From: Methylomonas sp.
GTDB lineage: Bacteria; Pseudomonadota; Gammaproteobacteria; Methylococcales; Methylomonadaceae
Assembly: GCA_028688235.1 (NCBI GenBank)
Contig: JAQTYP010000188.1
Location: forward strand, 1 to 6,831
Length of the DNA stretch: 6,831 nucleotides
Direction: 5' to 3'
The notes under the pieces: generated by a model
What the model was told of the DNA's origin: nothing
Databases searched by the model: none
Seen by the model: the letters and a program-made list of their open reading frames with translations, nothing else
Shown: positions 1 to 6,100 of the stretch, piece by piece
Numbering within the stretch: position 1 is the first letter of the stretch
Layout of the letters: each line of letters begins with the position of its first letter
Program-made: the position numbers and the translations under genes

Positions 1-1
1 T

Positions 2-1429
2 TGCGGCCCTGGCCAGGGCCGCAAGGCGCTCGAAATCGAATGGGACAACGGTCCTCACGCAAAATATGATTCGGCCGCCTACCGGGCCGAATTGGAGGCG
101 GCGGCGCGACTCCCCGGCAAGATCGTGCGTGACGACGGCGATATTAACGCGGCCCTGAAGACCGCCGACCGCCACATCACCGCCGAATATTACGCGCCTC
201 ATCTGGCCCAAGCCCCCATGGAACCGCCGGCCTCCACCGCGCGCATCGTTAACGGCCATTGCGAGATATGGGCCTGTACTCAGGCGCCGCAATTATCCAA
301 AGAGCGCGTGGCCAAATGGCTGGAATTGCCCACAGACAAAGTCACCCTGCACGTCACCTTATTGGGTGGCGGATTCGGCCGCAAATCCATGCCCGATTAT
401 GTCATCGAATCGGCACTGCTATCTCGCGCGATGAACGGCAAGCCGGTCAAAGTAACCTGGACCCGCGAAGACGACTTGCGCCATTCCTATTTCCATACGG
501 TTTCGCTCGAACACCTCGAGGCCGGGCTAGACGGCCAAGGCAGGCCTACCGCCTGGCTGCACAGGACGGTGGCGCCCAGCATTTCCGCGACCTTTGCCGC
601 CGACAGCAAGCGGCAAATGCCTGCCGAACTGGGCATGGGGCTTGTCAATGTACCGTTTGCGATTCCCAATCTGCGCGTGGAAAATCCGGACGCCGAATCC
701 CATACCCGCATAGGCTGGTTCCGTTCGGTATCCAATATTCCCAGGGCCTTCGCGATTCAATCCTTTATCGCCGAACTGGCCGCCGCAACCGGCCGTAACC
801 ATAAAGATTTCCTGCTGGATTTGATAGGCCCGCCGCGCCGCATCGATCCGCGCACGCTGAAAGACGGCTGGAACCAGGGGGAGTCGCCGGAAATCTATCC
901 TGTCGACACGGGCCGCTTGCGCCGCGTCATCGAAACAGTCACCCGCGAGGCCGGCTGGGAACGCAGCCTGCCCCTGGGCCGAGGCTTGGGATTGGCCGCC
1001 CATTACAGTTTCGTAAGCTATGTCGCGGCCGTCGTGGAAGTTGCGGTTGACGAAGACGGCAAATTGACGATTCCGCGCGTCGATATCGCCGTGGATTGCG
1101 GACCGCAAGTCAACCCGGAACGCATACGCTCGCAACTGGAAGGCGCCTGCATCATGGGCGTGACGCTGGCGACGCTGGGCGAAATCAGCTTCGTAGGCGG
1201 GGCGGTCGTTCAGGACAACTTCCATACTTACCCCTTGATCCGCATCGACGATGCTCCGCGCGACATCCGCATCCATCTGTTACCGGCGGCCGAATACGAT
1301 ACCCCGCTCGGCGGAATCGGCGAACCCGGCTTACCGCCGATCGCGCCGGCCTTATGCAATGCAATTTACGCCGCAACCGGCCGGCGTATCAGGCAATTAC
1401 CGATTCGGGATCAGTTACGCAAAGATTGA
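2..1429 (+). CDS. Molybdenum hydroxylase large subunit, isoquinoline 1-oxidoreductase beta type (5' partial)
   Basis: This is the C-terminal part, about 475 residues, of a xanthine dehydrogenase-family molybdopterin-binding subunit; family members of this type are roughly 700-750 residues. The frame is open to the window edge, so the real start lies upstream and the TTG at 92 is an internal Leu codon. Visible signatures are the MEPP segment (Met codon 218-220), the cofactor-binding GGGFGRK loop (365-385), the RIGWFRSVSNIP segment (near 706-741), and the C-terminal GGIGEPG loop (1310-1330), whose Glu (1322-1324) matches the catalytic base of molybdenum hydroxylases. Such subunits bind Mo-molybdopterin cytosine dinucleotide and hydroxylate N-heterocycles or aldehydes with a small 2Fe-2S subunit, often encoded just upstream; none is visible here. 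Many relatives carry a Tat signal at the N-terminus, which cannot be judged. The substrate cannot be assigned from sequence. The family call is secure; the IorB subgroup rests on overall resemblance from memory. Confidence 0.93.
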   Translation, partial: CGPGQGRKALEIEWDNGPHAKYDSAAYRAELEAAARLPGKIVRDDGDINAALKTADRHITAEYYAPHLAQAPMEPPASTARIVNGHCEIWACTQAPQLSKERVAKWLELPTDKVTLHVTLLGGGFGRKSMPDYVIESALLSRAMNGKPVKVTWTREDDLRHSYFHTVSLEHLEAGLDGQGRPTAWLHRTVAPSISATFAADSKRQMPAELGMGLVNVPFAIPNLRVENPDAESHTRIGWFRSVSNIPRAFAIQSFIAELAAATGRNHKDFLLDLIGPPRRIDPRTLKDGWNQGESPEIYPVDTGRLRRVIETVTREAGWERSLPLGRGLGLAAHYSFVSYVAAVVEVAVDEDGKLTIPRVDIAVDCGPQVNPERIRSQLEGACIMGVTLATLGEISFVGGAVVQDNFHTYPLIRIDDAPRDIRIHLLPAAEYDTPLGGIGEPGLPPIAPALCNAIYAATGRRIRQLPIRDQLRKD

Positions 1430-1445
1430 ATGGCTTCTATACGCA

Positions 1446-1469
1446 CCTCAACGGGAAATCCCCATGAGG
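1446..1469. repeat. Imperfect inverted repeat downstream of the hydroxylase gene
   Basis: A 24-base element with 5-bp outer arms (CCTCA/TGAGG), a two-base internal mismatch on each side and a 3-bp inner GGG/CCC stem closing an AAAT loop. It sits directly after the hydroxylase stop codon. The downstream bases are mixed (TGGGCAGCC), so Rho-independent termination is unlikely. A transcript-end stabiliser or a genome-wide repeat are alternatives; neither can be decided here. Confidence 0.4.
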
Positions 1470-1581
1470 TGGGCAGCCGAAAATAAACCAAGGCCACGAA
1501 TACAAGCGAGGCAATAGACAGTATCGTTATTCGACAGGCCGAAGTTACCACCAGCATCCTATTCGTTTGTTTTTTATAATT

Positions 1582-1588
1582 AAAGGAG
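1582..1588 (+). promoter_or_regulatory. Ribosome binding site of the ankyrin gene
   Basis: AAAGGAG ends 8 bases before the ATG at 1597. This fixes that ATG as the start rather than the in-frame TTG at 1567, which has no such site and would place ten residues before the natural signal peptide. Confidence 0.85.
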
Positions 1589-1596
1589 TAACCACC

Positions 1597-1992
1597 ATGA
1601 ACGCCAAAGCACCTTTTTGCGGATATAGTCGCGCCGTATTGTCGGCCGTATTCGCATTTTTCGTCACTTTGCAGGCCGCTGTGGCCGCAGACCCTGTCGA
1701 AGCAAGAAAAAACCTGCAGCAGATGGGCATCGAGTACACGGAACAGCAATTTGCAAAATCCGCCGGAGAGGGCGATATGATTGCCGTCGAGCTTTTTCTC
1801 GATGCGGGAATGGATTCGAACGCCGGGGGCGGTGCAGCCCTTGGCTTGGCGGCCGGCCGAGGCCGACTCGAAATGGTCAAGCTATTACTGGCTAAAGGCG
1901 CGAAACCAACGGCTAACTCGCTTCAATATGCTCGAACAAGAGGGCATAAGGAAATCGAAAAAATTCTCGTCGAAGCTGGGGCCAAAGAGTAA
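1597..1992 (+). CDS. Small exported ankyrin-repeat protein
   Basis: A 131-residue protein. Residues 1-30 form a typical Sec signal peptide: Lys4 and Arg12, a hydrophobic stretch (about 13-29) and an AVA/AD cleavage site after residue 30. The mature part of about 100 residues holds three ankyrin-like repeats at roughly 47-76, 77-106 and 107-131, recognised by helix pairs such as LEMVKLLLAKGAKPTA and KEIEKILVEAGA. Ankyrin repeats bind other proteins; small periplasmic versions are widespread in proteobacteria and some act with a secreted or periplasmic partner, but no partner is identifiable here. Three repeats is near the minimum for a stable solenoid. The gene has its own strong ribosome site and stands 167 bases after the hydroxylase gene. 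The next gene starts about 200 bases later behind a repeat-rich spacer, so it is probably transcribed alone. The fold is well supported; the function is unknown. Confidence 0.88.
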   Translation: MNAKAPFCGYSRAVLSAVFAFFVTLQAAVAADPVEARKNLQQMGIEYTEQQFAKSAGEGDMIAVELFLDAGMDSNAGGGAALGLAAGRGRLEMVKLLLAKGAKPTANSLQYARTRGHKEIEKILVEAGAKE

Positions 1993-2004
1993 TTCCGGCA
2001 CCAT

Positions 2005-2016
2005 AGCGCATGCGCT
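2005..2016. repeat. Perfect 12-bp palindrome
   Basis: AGCGCATGCGCT reads the same on both strands and lies 12 bases after the ankyrin stop codon. It has no loop, so it suits a dimeric protein binding site better than an RNA hairpin. It could also be chance; a functional role is not shown. Confidence 0.45.
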
Positions 2017-2035
2017 GCAATGTAATGCCGACAGG

Positions 2036-2051
2036 GGCGATTGTAATCGCC
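2036..2051. repeat. 7+7 bp inverted repeat with 2-base spacer
   Basis: GGCGATT and AATCGCC flank GT. In RNA this would form a 6-bp stem with a four-base loop. The following bases (ATCAGGCTC) contain no T tract. It may help end or stabilise the ankyrin transcript, or serve as an operator; neither is shown. Confidence 0.4.
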
Positions 2052-2146
2052 ATCAGGCTCATAAATTCGCCCTAACAGGACATTCGCCTATCGGGAACAT
2101 AGTTTTTCCGGCATAAAAACCAATACCTCTTTCCCCCTTGATATCA

Positions 2147-2183
2147 AATTGCGTCTACATTTTTCTTAGCAAATGACGCAATT
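2147..2183. promoter_or_regulatory. 9+9 bp inverted repeat next to the ribosome site of the repeat-protein gene
   Basis: AATTGCGTC (2147-2155) and GACGCAATT (2175-2183) are exact reverse complements separated by 19 AT-rich bases. The right arm ends one base before the AGCGAGG segment that serves the start codon at 2199. This could be a pair of half-sites for a regulator, 28 bases apart centre to centre, or a leader hairpin with a 19-base loop that affects ribosome access. The exact match makes pure chance unlikely in a spacer this short, but no regulator can be named. Confidence 0.45.
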
Positions 2184-2186
2184 AGC

Positions 2187-2190
2187 GAGG
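2187..2190 (+). promoter_or_regulatory. Ribosome binding site that favours the ATG at 2199
   Basis: GAGG ends 8 bases before the ATG at 2199 but only 2 bases before the ATG at 2193. Normal spacing therefore favours the second ATG. The two choices differ by just two residues. Confidence 0.6.
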
Positions 2191-2198
2191 TCATGCCC

Positions 2199-3023
2199 AT
2201 GCCATTAGCAAATCGACTATGCCTATGTTCGGGCCGGCTCATCGGTATCTTCTATCTATTGGGCTGCATCGCATCTGCCCATGCGACCGTGTCCGAATTC
2301 ACGGCGGATAGTGTTTACGCCCAAGCCCTGCAGATCGAAAAAGAAGTCGCCCTCCTGAAACGCTTTACCGATAACGCCACCGTCATAGCCTACACACCGG
2401 TAAAAGCCGATCTAAAACCCAGCCATATCTGGCAAAAAGCCTATGAGATCCAGCTCAAACTCAGCATTTTTCGCCATCGGCAAGGCCTGCCCGGATTTTC
2501 GCCGGTGACCCGCGAACCGGAACTCAATGTGAGCCTGCGAGCGACATGGGGACAAATGCTGCGCACTCAGGCCGAAATCACCAGCATCAAAGCTTATCTG
2601 GGCATTCAGGAAATGGTAACGCCCGCCGCACCGGTACAAGGCAAACGGCTTATCGATGTTTTCGACAAGTTGAATCAAATCTCCTACGAGCTGGACAGCC
2701 TCAATGGCGAGGCCATCGGCCCGCGTTACATCTATGCTCAAGTGATACGATTCAACGAGGACGTCAATGCCATCCTGCACAAGACTCGAACGGAGGACAC
2801 CGCCGTACCACCTCCCGGCAAGCCTGACGCAAGCATCCAGGATTTGCTGGCTGCGACTTTTTCGCTGCTGTCCGACGTGCAACGTCTACAGCGGCAACTC
2901 GGCATTGCAACAACCGATTTTGGAGAATTTCGCAAAACCGATAAGGTTGCGTCGCCGGACGTATTCAATCTGGTGATCTTATGCCTGACAGAACTCGAGA
3001 CCATCAAGGCTCAACTGGAATGA
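2199..3023 (+). CDS. Exported helical repeat protein of unknown function, possibly frameshifted at its 3' end
   Basis: A 274-residue protein that I do not recognise. Residues 1-29 are a signal peptide with a hydrophobic core (about 14-23) and an AHA/TV cleavage site; an LLGC at 20-23 is a weak lipobox, so a lipoprotein is a second possibility. The rest is alpha-helical and built from about seven degenerate helical units near 35-57, 73-97, 109-136, 148-173, 174-198, 210-236 and 251-274. They share a pattern of an aromatic or hydrophobic residue after an N-terminal cap, an acidic-hydrophobic helix, and an end such as KAYLGI or RQLGI. Pro-rich linkers (VTPAAPV, AVPPPGKP) separate units. The last unit ends in QLE then stop, where others have LGI. 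An overlapping frame at 3020-3133 supplies what looks like one more unit. Tight linkage to the kinase suggests a periplasmic partner or regulator of it, by position only. ATG 2193 is an alternative start. Confidence 0.8.
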   Translation: MPLANRLCLCSGRLIGIFYLLGCIASAHATVSEFTADSVYAQALQIEKEVALLKRFTDNATVIAYTPVKADLKPSHIWQKAYEIQLKLSIFRHRQGLPGFSPVTREPELNVSLRATWGQMLRTQAEITSIKAYLGIQEMVTPAAPVQGKRLIDVFDKLNQISYELDSLNGEAIGPRYIYAQVIRFNEDVNAILHKTRTEDTAVPPPGKPDASIQDLLAATFSLLSDVQRLQRQLGIATTDFGEFRKTDKVASPDVFNLVILCLTELETIKAQLE

Positions 3024-3133
3024 CTCACGTCATCACGCCGCCCGCGGAATTTCAAGAGCCCAAGTCGCCTGTCGAGGTGCTGCAACTCTTAGGTTACGTC
3101 AATAACAAGTTACGCTTGATCCAACTACATTAA
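3020..3133 (+). CDS. 37-codon overlapping frame: severed last repeat of the preceding protein, or a coupled small gene
   Basis: The ATG overlaps the TGA of the preceding gene as ATGA (3020-3023), and the frame ends at a TAA that forms the first bases of the kinase ribosome site. The product would be 37 residues: a linker starting MTHVITPPAEFQEPK, then a helix SPVEVLQLLGYVNNKLRLIQ. That helix closely parallels the preceding gene's last unit (ASPDVFNLVILCLTELETIKAQ), so this reads as the eighth repeat of the same protein. One extra G in the GG at 3017-3018 would give Leu-Gly-Met-Thr across the junction and restore a single protein of about 311 residues. Alternatively it is translated by coupling; only a weak AAGG (3006-3009) precedes it. 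No slippery heptamer is seen, so programmed frameshifting is unlikely. The coding character is convincing; its status as a separate gene is not. Confidence 0.55.
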   Translation: MTHVITPPAEFQEPKSPVEVLQLLGYVNNKLRLIQLH

Positions 3134-3138
3134 GGAGG
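3132..3138 (+). promoter_or_regulatory. Strong ribosome binding site of the kinase
   Basis: AAGGAGG, a perfect match to the 16S rRNA tail, lies 6 bases before the ATG at 3145. It overlaps the TAA (3131-3133) that ends the 37-codon frame, which ties translation of the two together and fixes the kinase start. Confidence 0.9.
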
Positions 3139-3144
3139 GTAACC

Positions 3145-6100
3145 ATGGAATTGCCAGAGCCTGCCAAACGGCTGTTTCGAGCACTACTAAGCCCTGCGGC
3201 GGCCGGCTTGTCGTGGTATCGCTTGCGCGGTTTACGCGCGCGGTTTTTGCTGATGTTCTATCTGGTCACGTTGAGCGCCGTCGGCCTTTTGGGCTATTAC
3301 GGTTACCACAGCGCCACCCAGGCGTACCGCAGCAAGGCGATCGATCTGATCGCGGGTTATACGGCGGAAACCGCCAATAAGATGGATACTTTTCAGGAAA
3401 TGATCGGCGACGATCTGATTTATCTGTCGACCAACCAATCCCTGCTGCATTATCTTTATTGGGACGATCTGCACGATCAGGCCAAAACCGCCTATTGGGC
3501 CAGCCTGGTACTCAACCAGTTCCAGCAATTCGCCAAGGCTTATTCCTATGACTACAAGATACGCTTCATCGATCACGAAGGCCGTGAACGCCTGGGCGTC
3601 AAACGCGATCCCTCTAGCGGACAGGTCAAACTCATCCCCGACAACGAATTACAAGACGTCAAAGACCAACATTATTTCACGCGGGGCATGAAACTGAGCA
3701 AAGGCGAATTGTATGCCGAAGCCATGGGGCCGAACATCGAACAAGGACAGATGGAAAAACCCCTGGTCCCGGTGGTGCGTTTTTTAACCCCGGTAATCGG
3801 CGATAACGGCGTCCGCTACGGCATGGTGGCGCTGAACGTCCTGGCGACCGGTTACTTTCGATATGCCGAGGAAGCCAACAAGATCGATCCCCATCGTCAG
3901 TTCTACCTCGTCGACGGCGACAACGGCAAATACTTGTTCCATGCCGACTCCGGCAAAACCTTTGGCCACATCTTAGGCCATGATGCCGGTTTCGAGAGGG
4001 ATTTTCCCGGCCTGCTGCAAGAAGTCAGACATTTCGAGGAGCAGCATACGAGATCGATACCGGGCAAGATTCTGTCATTCCGGCATATCCATCCCAATAC
4101 AGGACGGCATGAAAACGGTTTCATTCTGGTGGGCGTCGCGGACGAATCGGCGGCACTGGCGGAATTGGACGAATTCGTTTTGATGTTCGCCTTCCTGACG
4201 ATCAGCGTGGTCGTGGTGGTGTTTCTGGTATCGCATTATTACGTCAACGGCTTGATGTTGCCGCTGGAATTCGTCACGCTGCAGTTACAGCGTCTTGGAC
4301 GGGGCGAAACCAGCCGAGAGGACATCGTCTACCGGGCCGAGGACGAGATCAGCCGCATGCTCGATTCCAGCCGCAGGCTGATGGTCAACATGGAACGTCT
4401 GGCCACCCAAGCGGATATCATTTCCAGCGGCGATTTTAGCGGCGACGTGCCGCTGTTGTCCGATAGGGACAGGCTGGGACTGGCATTGAACAACATGACC
4501 CGCATGCTGCGCAAAGCCAGAGAAGAGGAAGTGCGCAGCAACTGGCTCAAGGACAATCTGTCCGGCTTGAGCCTATCCTTGACCGGCGATCTTACGCCCC
4601 AACAACTGGCCGATGCCGCGATCAGCCAGATCGGGCGCACGCTGGAAGTCGGCCGCGGCGCGTTTTATCGCTATCAAAAAGACCAAGCGCTTCTGGAACT
4701 CCTTGGCAGCTATATGTTTGTGGAACGCGAGGCGCTGAACAACCGTTTCAAACTGGGCGAAGGTGCCGTGGGCCAAGTGGCAAGAGAGCGCAAACCCATC
4801 ATATTGCACGCTATCGACGATGCCGATCCCATCGTCACCGGCACGCTGAGTCTGGCGCCGCACCATACCTACACCCATCCGCTGCTGCGAGAAGGCGAGC
4901 TGCTGGGCGTCATCGAAGTAGCCTCCTTCGAGCGCCTGGACGATCTCAAGCTGGAATTCCTGGAGCGAGCGACCGAAGTAATGGCCTCCTTTCTTTACAT
5001 CGTCGATCAGCACGAACAAATCAGGGGGCTGCTGCAGATATCCGAAGCCGCCACCCAACAGGCTCAGGAACAAAACCGCCGCCTGCAAGATGCCAATAGC
5101 TTGATGGAAGAGCAGCAACAGCAGTTGCAGCAACAAACCGCCGAACTGCAAGCCTCCAACGCCCAGATGGAAGAACAGCAACAACAATTGCAGCAGCAAT
5201 CCGAAGAATTGCAGCAAACCAACGCCCAATTGGAGGAGCAACAGCAACAAATGCAGCAGCAGGCCAGCGAGCTGGAACGCAAGAACCGCGACCTGAACCA
5301 TTCGCGCGACGAATTGGACCAGCGCGCGAAAGAACTGGAACTCGCCAGCAAATACAAGTCCGAATTCCTTGCCAATATGTCGCACGAGCTGCGCACGCCG
5401 CTGAATTCCATCATACTGCTGTCCAAAATGCTGGCCATGAACGAAGAAAAACGCCTGTCGGACGAAGAAGTCAAGCGCGCCGCCATCGTACATCGTTCGG
5501 GCGAGGAATTGCTGCGCCTGATCAACGACATCCTCGATTTATCCAAAATCGAGGCCGGCAAGATGGAGCTGCGCCCGCAAAACATCGCCAGTGCCGAGCT
5601 GGCGACGGAGTTTCTGGATTTATTTTCAGCCACGGCCCAGGATAAAAATTTGACTTTCACGGTGGACGATAGATTGCAAGGCGAGTTCGTCAGCGACCGC
5701 GACAAACTTTCCCAAATTCTGCGCAATCTGCTGTCCAATGCCTTCAAGTTCACCAAGCAAGGCGGCGTGACACTACGCATGCAACGTAGCGACCAAGGCG
5801 ATTTACCCTTGCGCCTCTCTGTCATCGATACCGGTATCGGTATTCCACCCGACAAGCAACACCTGGTATTCGAGGCCTTTCAACAAGTGGACGGCTCGAT
5901 TTCCAGGGAATTCGGCGGTACCGGTCTAGGCCTGACGATCAGCCAGCGCATCGCCGAATTGTTGGGCGGCGTGATCGTGCTGAGCAGCCGCGAGGGGGGC
6001 GGCAGCGAATTTTCGCTATGCCTGCCCATGTCTGTCACAGCCGGGAACGACAGCACCAAGACTGTCCCGGCGCAAACCGCCGAAAAACCGGCCATAGTTC

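Larger units (their letters stand above)
1430..1596. other. Intergenic gap with one imperfect hairpin
   Basis: No convincing gene is seen in this 167-base gap. An imperfect inverted repeat lies at 1446-1469: outer arms CCTCA and TGAGG, a 2x2 mismatch, then GGG and CCC around AAAT. It starts 17 bases after the hydroxylase stop codon. It is not followed by a run of T, so it is not a standard intrinsic terminator; it could be a 3' end hairpin or a dispersed palindromic element. The right end carries the ribosome site of the ankyrin gene. Confidence 0.5.
1993..2198. other. Intergenic region rich in inverted repeats
   Basis: This spacer between the ankyrin gene and the repeat-protein/kinase operon holds no convincing gene. 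It contains a perfect 12-bp palindrome (2005-2016), a 7+7 bp hairpin (2036-2051), a short GTTTTT/AAAAAC pair (2102-2120) and a 9+9 bp inverted repeat (2147-2183). Its right half is AT-rich. The promoter of the downstream operon should lie here. A TTGATA at 2138-2143 resembles a -35 box, but I see no convincing -10 at the right spacing. No hairpin is followed by a T run, so no intrinsic terminator is called for the ankyrin gene. Confidence 0.6.

Noticed and set aside
527..1276. Minus-strand open frame of 249 codons
   Set aside because: It lies wholly within the hydroxylase gene, whose family motifs are continuous on the + strand, and has no recognisable motifs of its own.
1575..1580. Perfect TATAAT that could be the -10 box of the ankyrin gene
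   Set aside because: Transcription would start about seven bases downstream, within the ribosome site at 1582-1588, leaving a transcript without a usable leader. No -35 box is seen near 1552-1557 (AGCATC). It is likely chance in an AT-rich stretch.
1411..1749. Minus-strand open frame of 112 codons with a hydrophobic segment
   Set aside because: It overlaps the signal-peptide half of the ankyrin gene and the end of the hydroxylase gene, both well supported on the other strand. No ribosome site or recognisable domain was seen. Its last 50 codons cover the otherwise empty gap and contain a possible membrane helix, so a tiny gene there is not fully excluded.
2102..2120. GTTTTT/AAAAAC pair as an intrinsic terminator
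   Set aside because: The stem would be only six mostly A-T pairs around a 7-base loop, without the GC-rich stem and trailing T run a terminator needs.
2138..2166. Sigma70 promoter for the kinase operon based on TTGATA at 2138-2143
   Set aside because: The expected -10 position (about 2161-2166) reads TTTTCT, a poor match. The true promoter is probably in this spacer but I cannot place it.
3012..3023. Programmed -1 ribosomal frameshift at the end of the repeat protein
   Set aside because: The sequence before the stop (CAACTGGAATGA) has no X-XXY-YYZ slippery heptamer and no obvious downstream stem. A mutation, a sequencing error or translational coupling fits better.
4573..5493. Long minus-strand open frame of 306 codons, rich in Leu and Phe
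   Set aside because: It is the antisense of the GAF and glutamine-rich coiled-coil region of the kinase; CAG/CAA codons read in reverse give the Leu-rich runs. The kinase frame has complete domain motifs here.
5064..5855. Minus-strand open frame of 263 codons with Cys- and Ser-rich runs
   Set aside because: Another reverse reading of the glutamine-rich repeat and HisKA region. Its low-complexity composition is a by-product of the CAG/CAA codons.
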